Below are positions 9,340 to 19,812 of a stretch of DNA of 64,000 nucleotides, one piece after another. Made by a program: the position numbers and the translations under genes. The first letter of the stretch is position 1. Each line of letters begins with the position of its first letter. The notes beneath the pieces are model-generated. The model had not been told where the DNA came from, searched no databases, and saw only the letters and a program-made list of their open reading frames with translations. The stretch covers positions 310,001-374,000 of the forward strand of contig CANMQP010000012.1 of NCBI GenBank assembly GCA_947500035.1. The letters are read 5' to 3'. This stretch comes from an uncultured Kiloniellaceae bacterium. Lineage in GTDB: Bacteria; Pseudomonadota; Alphaproteobacteria; Kiloniellales; Kiloniellaceae.

Positions 9340-10872
9340 TCAGACGTAGGTCTTAGAGAAGCTGTCCATGAAGGCTTTCAGCTTCTCTTCAGTCTCACCC
9401 GACAAGGCTTTCTCGGTCCGGATAGTCTCCAGAAGATCGGCACCTTTGCCGCGGATCTCGGAAAGCAGCTTCTGCTCAAAATCACCGATCTGCTTCACTT
9501 CGATGCCATCGAGGTAACCACGCACACCGGCAAAGATCACGACGACCTGCTCTTCAACCGTCAGCGGCTTGTACTGTGGCTGCTTCAGAAGCTCGGTTAG
9601 ACGTGCGCCACGGGCCAGCAGACGCTGGGTCGAGGCATCGAGGTCGGAAGCGAACTGAGAGAAAGCTTCCATCTCACGATACTGCGCCAGCTCCAGCTTG
9701 ATCGAGCCGGCAACCTGCTTCATGGCCTTGATCTGAGCCGAGGAACCGACACGAGAGACCGACAGACCGACGTTCACGGCCGGGCGGATACCTTTGTTGA
9801 AAAGGTTGGTCTCAAGGAAGATCTGACCGTCGGTGATCGAAATCACGTTGGTGGGAATGTAAGCCGAAACGTCGCCGGCCTGGGTTTCAATGATCGGCAG
9901 CGCCGTCAGGGAACCATTACCCGCATCGTCACCCATCTTGGCCGCACGCTCGAGAAGACGTGAATGAAGATAGAAAACGTCACCCGGGAAAGCTTCACGT
10001 CCGGGCGGACGGCGAAGCAGCAGGGACATCTGACGATAGGCCACAGCCTGCTTGGAAAGATCGTCATAGGTGATCACGGCATGCATGCCGTTATCACGGA
10101 AGAATTCGCCCATGGCACAACCGGCATAAGGCGCCAGGAACTGCAGCGGGGCAGGCTCCGAAGCGGTTGCGGCGACAACGATGGAGTACTCCAGAGCACC
10201 GGCGTCTTCGAGGGTCTTTACGAACTTCGCGACGCTCGAGCGCTTCTGACCGACGGCGACGTAGATACAGAAGAGTTTCTTCGTATCGTCATCGCCCTGG
10301 TTGCTTGGCTTCTGGTTGATGATGGTGTCCAGCGCAATCGCGGTCTTGCCGGTCTGGCGGTCACCGATAATCAGCTCACGCTGGCCACGTCCAATCGGGA
10401 TCAGGCTGTCGACCGACTTCAGACCGGTCTGCATCGGCTCGTGCACGGATTTCCGTGGGATGATGCCGGGGGCCTTCACTTCGACACGGCTGCGAACGAC
10501 GTCCTGAAGAGGGCCCTTGCCGTCGATGGGATTGCCCAGCGCGTCCACGACGCGGCCCAGCAGACCCTTACCGACCGGCACGTCGACGATGGCGCCGGTC
10601 CGCTTGACCGTATCGCCTTCCTTAATGCCGCGGTCGTCGCCGAACAGCACGATACCGACGTTGTCGACTTCGAGGTTCAGCACCATCCCCTTGATACCGC
10701 CAGGGAATTCGACCAGCTCACCGGCCTGCACATTGTCGAGCCCGTACGCACGGGCAACACCGTCACCCACAGAGAGCACCTGACCGACTTCGGCGACATC
10801 CGCCTCGGTGCCAAAGTTCTCAATCTGGTCTTTCAGGATGGAGGAGATTTCAGCGGCGCGGATGTCCATCAT
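9340..10872 (-). CDS. atpA: ATP synthase F1 subunit alpha
   Basis: The non-catalytic nucleotide-binding alpha subunit, 510 residues. Walker A is GDRQTGKT at about 170-177, and the [11 protein letters not shown] and [16 protein letters not shown] blocks are typical. The start overlaps the atpH stop by four bases, so the two are translationally coupled. Confidence 0.98.
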   Translation of the reverse strand: MMDIRAAEISSILKDQIENFGTEADVAEVGQVLSVGDGVARAYGLDNVQAGELVEFPGGIKGMVLNLEVDNVGIVLFGDDRGIKEGDTVKRTGAIVDVPVGKGLLGRVVDALGNPIDGKGPLQDVVRSRVEVKAPGIIPRKSVHEPMQTGLKSVDSLIPIGRGQRELIIGDRQTGKTAIALDTIINQKPSNQGDDDTKKLFCIYVAVGQKRSSVAKFVKTLEDAGALEYSIVVAATASEPAPLQFLAPYAGCAMGEFFRDNGMHAVITYDDLSKQAVAYRQMSLLLRRPPGREAFPGDVFYLHSRLLERAAKMGDDAGNGSLTALPIIETQAGDVSAYIPTNVISITDGQIFLETNLFNKGIRPAVNVGLSVSRVGSSAQIKAMKQVAGSIKLELAQYREMEAFSQFASDLDASTQRLLARGARLTELLKQPQYKPLTVEEQVVVIFAGVRGYLDGIEVKQIGDFEQKLLSEIRGKGADLLETIRTEKALSGETEEKLKAFMDSFSKTYV

Positions 10873-11429
10873 CCAACCCCTTTCATGGCGAGTTGTAATC
10901 TTTGTAGTTTGCTGCGCAGCGAGCTGTCGATCATACGGCTGCCGACCTTGACGATCATGCCGCCGATCAGGCTGGGGTCGACGGTCACGTCAACCTGCAC
11001 CTTACTGCCCATGGACTTTTTCAGGGCCTCGGTCAGAGCTTGCTGTTGTATATCGGACAGATCTTGTGCGCTGGTCACCTTGGCGGTCACTTCGCCTCGG
11101 CGCCGCGAAAGTTCGGCCAGGTAGACGTCGATCATGTCGGAGAGCACGAACAGGCGCCGATTCTCTGTAACGACCAGAACGAAACGGCGCGTCAGCTCAT
11201 TGACCGACGCTTTTTCGAGAATAGCGGAAATCGCCTTGCTCTGCTGCTCGCGCGAGTAGAGCGGACTGTCAACCAGCCGGCGCAAGTCTTCGCTTTCAAC
11301 CAGAATCTGCTTCAAACCACGCAGATCCCCGGCAACGGTGTCGAGCTCTTTTTTGTCGTCGGCAAGTTCAAGCAGCGCTAATGCGTAACGCCCTGCCAAG
11401 CCACTCAAGCTCGTGTCTTCGCCAGCCAA
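10869..11429 (-). CDS. atpH: ATP synthase F1 subunit delta
   Basis: The peripheral-stalk delta subunit that ties F1 to the b subunits; about 186 residues. It has [15 protein letters not shown] at the N-terminus and the C-terminal [21 protein letters not shown] motif. No ATG is available. The chosen TTG at 11429 has GGGGG about nine bases upstream and gives an N-terminus of normal length; TTG at 11444 would add five residues and lacks a ribosome-binding site. It is the first gene of an F1-only operon; the F0 genes (atpIBEF) are not in this window, as is usual for alphaproteobacteria. Confidence 0.93.
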   Translation of the reverse strand: MAGEDTSLSGLAGRYALALLELADDKKELDTVAGDLRGLKQILVESEDLRRLVDSPLYSREQQSKAISAILEKASVNELTRRFVLVVTENRRLFVLSDMIDVYLAELSRRRGEVTAKVTSAQDLSDIQQQALTEALKKSMGSKVQVDVTVDPSLIGGMIVKVGSRMIDSSLRSKLQRLQLAMKGVG

Positions 11430-11689
11430 GCCAGATGCCCCCAAAGAAAAGCGGAAAAACTGACCCTGCCCGTTGGGTCATTCCTGACGTACAAAATCGT
11501 TAAGAGCAGGTTACCCCGCCCCGAGCGCGCGTTTGGTATCATAGTCACCGGGGCGTTGCAAGACGAGTCGGATGAAAGCCGGGAGGCCTTGTCCAAGGCA
11601 TTGTATTTCAAGCAACTGATTGGGTCGTTTTCCCTCTTCGGAAGATGGAAAAACCGCCGGAATTCCACAGAAAATTGGCGTTTTTTTGA

Positions 11690-14032
11690 TCAAAAGAAGC
11701 TGTAGGGGTCGATATCGATCTGCAGGCGAAGCCGGCTGGGCAATCTGATCCCCGCCGTCCACTCCCGTATCACGGCCTGAGGCGACAGATCCCGACGGGT
11801 TTTCAGCAGGAAACGGCGCCGGTGGCGGCCACGCAACAGTGCCATAGGTGCAGGCGCCGGGCCGAGAATCTCGATGCCTTCCCGCCCGGGCGCCCGCTTC
11901 GCCAGGTTCCTGCAAAAGCCGTCTGCATCTGCCTCCAGCGGGCTCGAGATGATCAAAGCCGCCAGACGCCCAAAGGGTGGCAAGTAGGAGCGCTGGCGCA
12001 TCTCCGATTCCATTTCGAAGAAACTGTCCCGGTCTCCCGACCTCAGAGCCTGCATGACCGGATGATCCGGATCGGACGTTTGCAGGACCACCCGGCCCGG
12101 GCGCCCTGCACGTCCGGCACGCCCGGCCACCTGGTGGAGAAGCTGATAACTGCGCTCGGACGCCCTGAGATCGCCACCGAACAATCCCAGATCCGCATCC
12201 ACCACCCCAACCAGGGTCAGATCGGGAAAGTGGTGCCCCTTCGCGACAACCTGGGTTCCGATCAAGAGGTTGATCTCCCCGTCCTGGACAGCCTGAATCA
12301 TTTTCGCCGCCGCATTGGGTCCCGTCAGAGTGTCACTCGCCATCACGGCACGGCACGCATCAGGAAAGAGCGCTGCAGCCTCCTCGGCGATACGCTCCAC
12401 TCCGGGGCCGCAGGCGGCGAAGGAATCACTATCCCCGCATTCTAAGCAGCACTCAGGCCGCCGGGCGCGGTAGCCGCAATGGTGGCACTGCAAATCACCC
12501 GCCGGGCCCTCGCCCTCGACTGAGAAGCTCCGGCCCCGGTGCTCAACCAGCCAGGCCGTACAATGCGGACAGCGCAGCCGGTGACCGCAGGTCCGGCATA
12601 GAGTCAGGGGCGCATAACCGCGGCGATTGAGGAACAGCATGGCCTGCTGTCCTTGCGCAAGGGTCTCGGCAATGGCGGCGCGGAGCGACGGCGCCAGCCA
12701 ACTCTGGCCCAGTCCCTCGATCCGGGTCGGCTTGTCCTTGCGCAGATCCAGAAGTTCGATTGACGGCAATTCGGCACCGCCGTGCCGTTTATGCAGTTTC
12801 AGACAGCCATAGCGGCCACTCTTCACGTTGGTCAGAGTTTCCAAAGACGGTGTCGCGGACGCCAAAACGATTGGAAAACTGCCGAGTCGCGCCCGCACAA
12901 CGGCCATATCACGGGCATGATAGCAGACCACGTCTTCCTGCTTGAACGCGGATTCATGTTCTTCATCGACAACGATCAGACCAAGCTCACCGTAAGGCAG
13001 AAACAACGCGGAGCGGGCACCAACGACAACCCTCGCTTCTCCCTCAGCCACCGCCCGCCAGGTGGCACGGCGCTGCGCCGGAGTTAAATCCGAGTGCCAT
13101 TGCGCCGGGGCGACCCCGAAACGGCGCCGAAAACGCTCAAGCCACTGTCCCGACAATGCGATTTCAGGCAATAGGACCAGCACCTGCCGACCCGCGGCGA
13201 GACACTCGGCAACGGCTTCCAGGTAGACTTCCGTCTTTCCGGAGCCCGTCACGCCATCCAGCAGACTGACCGAAAAGGCGCCCTCCCCGACCGAGGCCCG
13301 CAGTCTCTGGACCGCATCGGCCTGATCTCCGAAAAACTCCGGCGGCTGTAAATCCAGGTCGGGTGTCTCGAAACGCCGGGGCGAGGCAACCTCAACCTGC
13401 TCAAGCAAACCAATCTTAACCATCCCACGCACGACAGAAGCACCGACTCCACTGGCCAATGCAAGATCGGCAGGCGAACGGGCCACACCGTCCTTCGCCT
13501 CTGCAATCACGCGGCGGCGCGCCGCCGTCCACTTGACGTCACCTTCTGCTGCGTCGCCGTTTTTCTCTCTCGATGCTGGAAGCCGCACGGCGAGAGTCGA
13601 CTTGGGCGCCTGCAGCGCGTCGGGTACGGATAAAGCCATGCGGAGCACCGCGCCCTGCGGCGCCATGGTGTAATCCGCCACCCATTCCACAAAGCGCCGC
13701 AGCAGCGGCGTCATGGGCGGCACAGCACAGACACGCAGGATCGGCCGCAGGCGGTCTTCGACGATGTCCGCTTCAACGTCGGACTTGCCGTTTTCAGACC
13801 CGCGCTCCGCCGAGTCCCAAACCACACCGGTCAACTCGCGCTTACCCAGCGGCACCAAAACAATGTCGCCCGGCTGAACGTCTAACCCAGGTGGCACTTT
13901 ATAGTCGTAAGGATGATCCAGAGGCAGCGGCAAAAGGACCGCAACCCGATTCGGCGCCTCGAGCAATCCCGGCAGGACGCCATTTTCGCCGGTCGAAGAC
14001 GGCCGGGCAGATCTGGCATGGCGGTCGGGCAT
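11690..14032 (-). CDS. priA: Primosomal protein N' (replication restart helicase)
   Basis: A 780-residue 3'-5' helicase that recognises abandoned forks and reloads the replisome. Visible features are the N-terminal DNA-binding part ([18 protein letters not shown]), Walker [15 protein letters not shown], the DEEH box ([12 protein letters not shown]), the zinc-binding cysteine clusters [13 protein letters not shown] and [19 protein letters not shown], and the helicase motif [14 protein letters not shown]. It ends with the typical IDIDPYSFF. It is divergent from the aldolase gene at 14160 and ends 245 bases before atpH on the same strand. Confidence 0.97.
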   Translation of the reverse strand: MPDRHARSARPSSTGENGVLPGLLEAPNRVAVLLPLPLDHPYDYKVPPGLDVQPGDIVLVPLGKRELTGVVWDSAERGSENGKSDVEADIVEDRLRPILRVCAVPPMTPLLRRFVEWVADYTMAPQGAVLRMALSVPDALQAPKSTLAVRLPASREKNGDAAEGDVKWTAARRRVIAEAKDGVARSPADLALASGVGASVVRGMVKIGLLEQVEVASPRRFETPDLDLQPPEFFGDQADAVQRLRASVGEGAFSVSLLDGVTGSGKTEVYLEAVAECLAAGRQVLVLLPEIALSGQWLERFRRRFGVAPAQWHSDLTPAQRRATWRAVAEGEARVVVGARSALFLPYGELGLIVVDEEHESAFKQEDVVCYHARDMAVVRARLGSFPIVLASATPSLETLTNVKSGRYGCLKLHKRHGGAELPSIELLDLRKDKPTRIEGLGQSWLAPSLRAAIAETLAQGQQAMLFLNRRGYAPLTLCRTCGHRLRCPHCTAWLVEHRGRSFSVEGEGPAGDLQCHHCGYRARRPECCLECGDSDSFAACGPGVERIAEEAAALFPDACRAVMASDTLTGPNAAAKMIQAVQDGEINLLIGTQVVAKGHHFPDLTLVGVVDADLGLFGGDLRASERSYQLLHQVAGRAGRAGRPGRVVLQTSDPDHPVMQALRSGDRDSFFEMESEMRQRSYLPPFGRLAALIISSPLEADADGFCRNLAKRAPGREGIEILGPAPAPMALLRGRHRRRFLLKTRRDLSPQAVIREWTAGIRLPSRLRLQIDIDPYSFF

Positions 14033-14159
14033 GGGCTACACTCTGGACGTACCGCCCGTAAGCGGCTATCACGCGGTTGGAGACAACAATTTTGCGCGTC
14101 GAAGAAGCCATGACAAGCTCCCTCGCCGCGTATCTATACAGAAAGGTGCGCAGCGGAGC

Positions 14160-14816
14160 ATGAAGTTCTTCATCGATACGGCAGACGTCGCGGAAATCCG
14201 CGAACTTGCCGCTACCGGCCTGGTCGACGGGATCACGACCAATCCCTCTCTGGTGGCCAAAACCGGCCGCGATTTCCTGGAGGTCGTGGCGGAAATCTGC
14301 GACATTGTTCCGGGACCAGTCAGTGCTGAAGTGACTGCAACGGATCACGAAACCATGCTGACCGAAGGCCGGAAACTGGCCGCCATCGCGCCAAACGTTG
14401 CGGTGAAGGTACCCCTGACCCCGGACGGCTTGAAAACCTGCAAGGTACTCTCTGACGCCGGGACCGAGGTCAACGTAACGCTGTGTTTCTCCGCGGCCCA
14501 GGCATTGCTCGCAGCTAAGGCCGGCGCGACCTATATATCCCCGTTCGTTGGCCGCCTGGACGACATCGGCATCGACGGACTGGAGCTGATTTCGGATATC
14601 GTCGAGATCTACGACGCCTATCCCACAATTGACACCCAGGTGCTGGTTGCTTCCGTGCGTGGCCCGGCCCACGTGATCGAAGCAGCCAAGATGGGTGCCC
14701 ACGTCGCAACCATCCCGCCCGGCGTACTCAAAGCCATGTTCAACCATCCCCTGACCGACAAGGGCCTCTCTGCCTTTCTGGCAGACTGGGCCAAGACCGG
14801 CCAGTCGATCTTGTGA
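14160..14816 (+). CDS. fsa: Transaldolase / fructose-6-phosphate aldolase family protein
   Basis: A 218-residue TalC/FSA-type (beta/alpha)8 enzyme. The Schiff-base lysine is Lys83 in AVKVPLT, with Asp6 (FIDTADV) and Asn28 (GITTNPS) around the active site. The length and ending are those of the short transaldolase subfamily, which includes genuine transaldolases and fructose-6-phosphate aldolases; the two cannot be separated here. The start is ATG 14160 with AGCGGAG just upstream: the frame is open back to 14031 but that extension overlaps the priA promoter side and resembles no family member. Confidence 0.88.
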   Translation: MKFFIDTADVAEIRELAATGLVDGITTNPSLVAKTGRDFLEVVAEICDIVPGPVSAEVTATDHETMLTEGRKLAAIAPNVAVKVPLTPDGLKTCKVLSDAGTEVNVTLCFSAAQALLAAKAGATYISPFVGRLDDIGIDGLELISDIVEIYDAYPTIDTQVLVASVRGPAHVIEAAKMGAHVATIPPGVLKAMFNHPLTDKGLSAFLADWAKTGQSIL

Positions 14817-14907
14817 TAAGCTGGCCTTGAACTGATCGGTTGGTTCTGCGGGAAGCTGAGAAGCAAACCGCAAAATCCACCGCGAGGAAAGATCAGGCCT
14901 GAAGTGA

Positions 14908-15681
14908 ATGAAGCGGAGCAAAATGACCGGTAACCCAAGCGACGCGGCCCCCAAAAAGGGCGCAGAGGAGAAAACCGCCTCTGAGAAAGCTGCAGAGAAC
15001 GCGCCGCTGACGGCTGCCCGGGTGGCGCAGTACCTGCGCCAACACCCCGAATTTCTCGCCCGCAATCCGGCCTTACTGGAGAAGATCGAAGTTCCCGGTA
15101 GAGACCAGGGTGACGGTGTGGTCGACCTGCAGCGCTTTATGGTGGAACGTCTGCGCATTGAATTGGCTGAGATGGAAGCGAGCCGCGACGAACTGGTCGC
15201 CAATGTCCGCAACAATATGGCCACCCAGAGCCGCACACATGAAGCCATTGTTTCGCTCCTGGCCGCGCGCAGCTTCGAGCACTTTGTCGAAACAGTGACC
15301 ACCGACCTCGCGATTGTTCTGGATCTCGACGTGGTGGCTTTGGGTGTCGAACAGTCCCAGGGCGATGGCCGGAACCAACCGCCGGCCGGTGTGCTCAGCC
15401 TGCAGTCCGGTATGGTCAACGAGATCTTCGGCCCGACCCAGAATATCCTGCTGCGCAACGATATCGACGGTGATCCCTCGATTTTCGGCGCGGGAGCGGG
15501 CCTGGTGCGATCCGACGCGCTGATCAGACTCAACATCAGTTCCGAAGCGCCGCCCGCACTCTTGGCATTGGGGTCCCGGCAGTCGGATCAGTTTGATCCA
15601 GGCCAGGGCACCGAACTCCTGCGCTTCCTCGCCCAGGTGATCGAACATACCTTCAGGGCATGGCTGAGCCTGCCAGAGTAA
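14908..15681 (+). CDS. DUF484 family protein
   Basis: A 257-residue cytoplasmic protein. After a charged start, the block VAQYLRQHPEFLARNPALLEKI is the hallmark of DUF484, followed by a short coiled coil (about 75-105) and a GAF-like domain to the end. The family has no agreed function, but in Proteobacteria it is commonly encoded directly before xerC, as here: the two genes overlap by 22 bases. Start could be ATG 14908 or 14923. Confidence 0.85.
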   Translation: MKRSKMTGNPSDAAPKKGAEEKTASEKAAENAPLTAARVAQYLRQHPEFLARNPALLEKIEVPGRDQGDGVVDLQRFMVERLRIELAEMEASRDELVANVRNNMATQSRTHEAIVSLLAARSFEHFVETVTTDLAIVLDLDVVALGVEQSQGDGRNQPPAGVLSLQSGMVNEIFGPTQNILLRNDIDGDPSIFGAGAGLVRSDALIRLNISSEAPPALLALGSRQSDQFDPGQGTELLRFLAQVIEHTFRAWLSLPE

Positions 15682-16691
15682 CCGGCGTCAAAGCCGGAAA
15701 GCCCAACCCCTCCCTGGAGCAATATGCCCTGCTGCGCGCGCAGGCCGCGCGGCTTGATGTCGCCGCGGATCTGCAGGCCTCGTACGAGTCCTGGCTTGGA
15801 TTCTTGAGCGAAGAAAAGCGCTTCTCGGCCCATACGGTCAGCGCCTACGCCGCCGACCTTGCTCATTTCCTGAACTTTCAGGCAGCTCACCATGGTGAGC
15901 TGCCGAACCTGCGCAAATTGGAAGCCCTGACCACGGCAGACTTCCGCGCGTGGCTGGCGCAACGCGTTGGAGGGGGCATCAAGGCATCTTCGAACGCCCG
16001 CGCGGTCTCGGTGATCCGTAGTTTCTTCCGCTGGCTTAAAAAGGAAGGCCTGGCCGACAATACCGCCGCGACCCTGTTGCGCCGGCCCAAGGTTCCAAAA
16101 TCGATCCCAAAAGCGCTGAGCACCAGCGAAGCACAGGATACCGTCAACACAATCGGCGAACTCTCAGACGAACCTTGGGTTGCCCGCCGGGACGTCGCCC
16201 TGCTGTTGTTGCTCTACGGCTGCGGACTACGGATCGGCGAAGCCTTGAGCCTGACTTTTGCCGACGCGCCGGCACGCGGCCAGGACACCATGGTCATCAC
16301 CGGCAAGGGCAACAAACAGCGCATGGTGCCGCTGTTGCCCGTCGTGACCGACGCGCTTGCGGATTACCTCCGGTCCTGTCCCTTTGAGTTGACCGGCGAT
16401 GACGCACTGTTCCGGGGTGTGCGCGGCGGTCCTATGAGTGCCCGCGCGATCCAAAAACGCATCCAGTCTTTGCGCGGCCTTCTTGGGTTACCGAGCACCG
16501 CCACGCCCCACGCCCTGCGCCACAGCTTCGCAACGCATCTGCTTGCGGGCGGCGGCGATCTGCGCGCAATCCAGGAACTCCTGGGACATGCCTCGCTCTC
16601 AACCACCCAGCGCTACACCGATGTCGACGTTGAGACTCTCTTGGCAACCTATGATCAGGCCCACCCGAGAGCACAGAAAAAAGCGGAGTGA
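15660..16691 (+). CDS. xerC: Tyrosine recombinase XerC
   Basis: A 343-residue site-specific recombinase that, with XerD, resolves chromosome dimers at dif. The SAM-like core-binding domain covers about 40-135 and the catalytic domain 150-335, with all active-site residues present: Arg191 (CGLRIGEAL), Lys216 (TGKGNKQR), His284 and Arg287 (HALRHSF), His310 (LLGHASL) and the nucleophile Tyr319 (TQRYTDV). The N-terminus is about 35 residues longer than the core family. The gene starts inside the end of the DUF484 gene. Confidence 0.93.
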   Translation: MAEPARVTGVKAGKPNPSLEQYALLRAQAARLDVAADLQASYESWLGFLSEEKRFSAHTVSAYAADLAHFLNFQAAHHGELPNLRKLEALTTADFRAWLAQRVGGGIKASSNARAVSVIRSFFRWLKKEGLADNTAATLLRRPKVPKSIPKALSTSEAQDTVNTIGELSDEPWVARRDVALLLLLYGCGLRIGEALSLTFADAPARGQDTMVITGKGNKQRMVPLLPVVTDALADYLRSCPFELTGDDALFRGVRGGPMSARAIQKRIQSLRGLLGLPSTATPHALRHSFATHLLAGGGDLRAIQELLGHASLSTTQRYTDVDVETLLATYDQAHPRAQKKAE

Positions 16692-16694
16692 CGT

Positions 16695-17906
16695 TCAGGT
16701 GCGCAACGGGGCCTGCCGCGTCAGGCGGAGCAGAAACAGAGGCCCAAGCGCAGCCCCCAATCCCAAAAGCCCAAAGGCCAGGCCCCAGGCCAGCATCTCG
16801 CCTGTTCCTCCCGCAAGATCGAGCACAACGCCGAAAGCCAGAGGCGCGATCGCACCCACACCAAAGCCCAAAAGGGATTGCAGGGCCATGGTTGCACCTT
16901 TACGTGATCCTTCGGCGTTCTGCACCACACCGGTCGTCAACGACGCGGATTCGCCCGTGACCGTCAGGCCATAGACGCCACACAAAAGAACGACAAATCC
17001 GAAGGGCAAGGCCGCCGTAAATCCAAGTGTGCAGGCAAGCGCCGCCGAGCAACGCATGATGACCGTGATCACCCGGCGCCGGCCGAACCGCAAGGACAGT
17101 TCGTTGCCGATGACACTTGCGGGCAGTCCCAGCAAAAGGACCACGGTCGCCACCTGTGTCGCATTGAATCCCCAGGTCTGATCCGGCTGCAGTGAGATGG
17201 AAAAGGCCAGGAACACCACGATCCAGTTGCGGAAGCCGAAGAGCTCCCAGATGTGCGCGGCATAGCCCAATATGTATCCGAAAGCCGGCCGGTTCCTAAT
17301 GACAGGCCGGACATCGAGAATGTCGCGCAGATTCTGCTGTCCACGCGGCTGAGCGGATGGACCGACAGTCAGAAGCACCAGGAGAAAGGCAATGACACTT
17401 CCCAAAGCCGCCGCACCGAAAGCCCAGGACCATCCGGCCAGGAGCGTGACCTCACCGGCCATGAGAACGGACAGGCTGTTACCAATGGCAAAGTGCGCCG
17501 TGTAGAGGGAAATGGCGCGGCTTTGAAGCCTGCCTGAAATGCGGTCGGTCAGGATTTTCAACCCGACCATATAGGTCCCGGCCAGACTCACGCCAGCCAG
17601 GGCGCGGAAAACCATCGCGGTCCAGAAGCCCTCCGCCCAAAGCGCAAAGGCCAGGGCCGAAACGGCGCTGAGCGCCGTTGAATAGAGATAGATGGAACGA
17701 GCGTCTTCACGATCGGTCAGACTGACCAGAAACGGCACGGCCGCGGCGTAACCGGCATAGTAGACACCGCTGATCCACCCGGCCTCAGTATTGGAGAGAC
17801 TCCATTCCGCTTGAAAGGTCGGGATCAAGGCCGGAAAGCTCGCGTTGCCCAGCATGACAAGCACGAGCGAAACGACGAAGACGGCGATCAGTCCGACCGG
17901 GCTCAT
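16695..17906 (-). CDS. MFS transporter
   Basis: A 403-residue integral membrane protein with about 12 hydrophobic helices and the major facilitator pattern: VSLTDREDARSIYL in the loop after helix 2 (compare motif A), a central loop near residue 200, and an RFGRRRV repeat of motif A after helix 8. The early block WSLSNTEAGWISGVYYAGYA is common in the CynX/NimT-like and nitrate/oxalate-like families. The substrate cannot be assigned. It is convergent with xerC, with stops 3 bases apart, and follows lpd at 40 bases, so it may be co-transcribed with the TCA genes by read-through. Confidence 0.8.
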   Translation of the reverse strand: MSPVGLIAVFVVSLVLVMLGNASFPALIPTFQAEWSLSNTEAGWISGVYYAGYAAAVPFLVSLTDREDARSIYLYSTALSAVSALAFALWAEGFWTAMVFRALAGVSLAGTYMVGLKILTDRISGRLQSRAISLYTAHFAIGNSLSVLMAGEVTLLAGWSWAFGAAALGSVIAFLLVLLTVGPSAQPRGQQNLRDILDVRPVIRNRPAFGYILGYAAHIWELFGFRNWIVVFLAFSISLQPDQTWGFNATQVATVVLLLGLPASVIGNELSLRFGRRRVITVIMRCSAALACTLGFTAALPFGFVVLLCGVYGLTVTGESASLTTGVVQNAEGSRKGATMALQSLLGFGVGAIAPLAFGVVLDLAGGTGEMLAWGLAFGLLGLGAALGPLFLLRLTRQAPLRT

Positions 17907-17946
17907 TTCGCCTCAAACAGGCTGCTGGCCCGCTGGCTGGCCCGTT

Positions 17947-19356
17947 TCAAATGTGGATCGGTCTGCCATCGACCGCAAGCGCGGCTTCCTTGACGGCTTC
18001 GCCCATGCCAGGGTGCGAATGACAGGTCCGGGCGATGTCTTCCGCGGAAGCACCGAATTCCATGGCAATCACCGCCTCGGCGAGAATATCCCCGGCAAGA
18101 GGGCCAAGGATGTGCACGCCCAGAACCCGATCCGTGACCTTGTCGGCAAGGATCTTCACGAGTCCGTCCGTATCGCCGATGGCCTGGGCCCGGCTGTTGG
18201 CCGTGAAAGGAAACTTTCCGACCCGGTACTCCACGCCGTTCTCTTTCAACTGCTCCTCGGTTTTGCCGACAGAGGCGACCTCAGGCCAGGTGTAGACGAC
18301 GCCCGGCACGAGATTGTAATCGATATGTCCGCTTTGACCGGCCATCATTTCCACGCAGATGGTGCCTTCCTCCTCCGCCTTGTGGGCCAGCATTGGACCG
18401 GGCACACAGTCGCCGATCGCATAAATGCCCGGCACATTGGTCTCGAAGGATTCATTCACCTGGATGATGCCGCGGTTATCCTTATTTACACCCAGCTCTT
18501 CCAGACCCAGACCATCCGTATAAGGCCGGCGGCCAATGGAAACCAGCACCACATCGGCCTTGATTTCCTCGGCATCACCGCCCTTCGCGGGCTCCACGGT
18601 CAGGGTCACGGCAGTCTTGGTTTTCTTCGCGCCGGTTACTTTTTTACCGAGTTTGAACTTCAAACCCTGCTTCGTGAGTACGCGTTGCGTCTGCTTGGCG
18701 ATATCGCCATCCATGCCCGGCAGGATCCGGTCGAGAAACTCGACCACGGTGACCTCGGCGCCCAGGCGCGACCAGACCGATCCGAGTTCCAGACCGATGA
18801 CGCCGGCACCGACCACCACCATGGATTTCGGCACCTTGCCGAGTTCCAGCGCGCCGGTCGAGGTCACGATCTGCTTTTCGTCGATGTCGAGACCGGGCAA
18901 AGGCGTGCTTTCAGAACCGGTTGCAATCAGAATCTTCTTGGCCTTCAGTGTCTCGTTGCCGCCGTCCGTCAACTTGACGGTCACCTCGCCGGCCTTGGGG
19001 ATCGAGCCTTCGCCTTTGATGTAGGTGATCTTGTTTTTCTTGAACAGAAACTCGATACCGCCGGTCAGATTACTGACCACCTTATCCTTACGGCCCATCA
19101 TGGCCTTGAGATCGAGCTCGATTTTACCAAGCTTCACACCGTGATCGGCAAAATGCTTGTTGGCATCGGCAAACTTCTCGGAGGACTGCAGCAGAGCCTT
19201 CGAGGGAATGCAGCCGACGTTCAGGCAGGTTCCGCCCAATGCACCGCGTTTTTCAACACAGGCCGTCTTCATGCCGAGTTGCGCCGCGCGGATGGCGGCA
19301 ACGTATCCGCCCGGACCGCCGCCGATGACGACAAGATCGTATTCCTGATCACTCAT
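17947..19356 (-). CDS. lpdA: Dihydrolipoyl dehydrogenase (E3)
   Basis: The flavoprotein E3 subunit, 469 residues, that reoxidises dihydrolipoyl groups of 2-oxo acid dehydrogenases with NAD+. Seen are the FAD motif [18 protein letters not shown], the redox disulphide Cys44-Cys49 in [13 protein letters not shown], the NAD-binding [16 protein letters not shown], and the catalytic C-terminal [10 protein letters not shown] with His-Pro. Its place after odhA-odhB indicates service to 2-oxoglutarate dehydrogenase. Confidence 0.96.
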   Translation of the reverse strand: MSDQEYDLVVIGGGPGGYVAAIRAAQLGMKTACVEKRGALGGTCLNVGCIPSKALLQSSEKFADANKHFADHGVKLGKIELDLKAMMGRKDKVVSNLTGGIEFLFKKNKITYIKGEGSIPKAGEVTVKLTDGGNETLKAKKILIATGSESTPLPGLDIDEKQIVTSTGALELGKVPKSMVVVGAGVIGLELGSVWSRLGAEVTVVEFLDRILPGMDGDIAKQTQRVLTKQGLKFKLGKKVTGAKKTKTAVTLTVEPAKGGDAEEIKADVVLVSIGRRPYTDGLGLEELGVNKDNRGIIQVNESFETNVPGIYAIGDCVPGPMLAHKAEEEGTICVEMMAGQSGHIDYNLVPGVVYTWPEVASVGKTEEQLKENGVEYRVGKFPFTANSRAQAIGDTDGLVKILADKVTDRVLGVHILGPLAGDILAEAVIAMEFGASAEDIARTCHSHPGMGEAVKEAALAVDGRPIHI

Positions 19357-19384
19357 GACTCTTGGCTTCCTCTCAACAACTCAT

Positions 19385-19756
19385 TTAGTCTTCCGGTTCT
19401 GAACCAACAGGTTCAGGATCCGAAGCAGTTTCTTCCTTAGGCGCTTTACCTGCAGGTAACTCGACCAAAAACCCGCCGCCATCGATATTGGCAATCGGAC
19501 GGGTCTTTGCAACGAGGCCTTTTTTCATCAGCTCGACAAGATGGCGTCCGATCGGTCCGAAGAGAGTCTCGCCGCTCTCGGCGCTGGCGGGCTCTAGTCC
19601 GATCCGCACGGATCTGGGATCGTCCCGGAAGCGCTGCCGCTCCACCATCCGGTCGATAGAGGCAATGCTGTGCGGTAGATCCAGGCCACGCAGGTCCAGT
19701 TCGTATTCCGCATCGCCTTTGACGTCTAAAAAGCGCGTCAGCTTTCTCTCATCCAT
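19385..19756 (-). CDS. Small conserved protein, Smr-domain-like
   Basis: A 123-residue protein inside the TCA operon between odhB and lpd. Residues 18-95 (ELDLRGLDLPHSIASIDRMV, then a GPIGRHLVELM helix) recall the Smr fold, which opens with LDLHG, but the LDLHG histidine and the glycine-rich HGKG loop of active Smr nucleases are not present, so a nuclease role is not supported. The C-terminal 25 residues are acidic and likely disordered. Gaps of 28 and 56 bases to its neighbours place it in the operon. I do not recognise a named family. Confidence 0.6.
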   Translation of the reverse strand: MDERKLTRFLDVKGDAEYELDLRGLDLPHSIASIDRMVERQRFRDDPRSVRIGLEPASAESGETLFGPIGRHLVELMKKGLVAKTRPIANIDGGGFLVELPAGKAPKEETASDPEPVGSEPED

Positions 19757-19812
19757 CGCCGCTGACCTATTCCCCGGGGCGCGAAGCTTTTCTTTTCACA
19801 ACGCAACCCGCG

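Noticed and set aside
13899-15536. 545-codon minus-strand open frame
   Set aside because: It covers the aldolase gene and most of the DUF484 gene, and overlaps priA; no domain and no ribosome-binding site.
17845-19440. 531-codon plus-strand open frame
   Set aside because: Exact antisense of lpdA, whose motifs are unmistakable.
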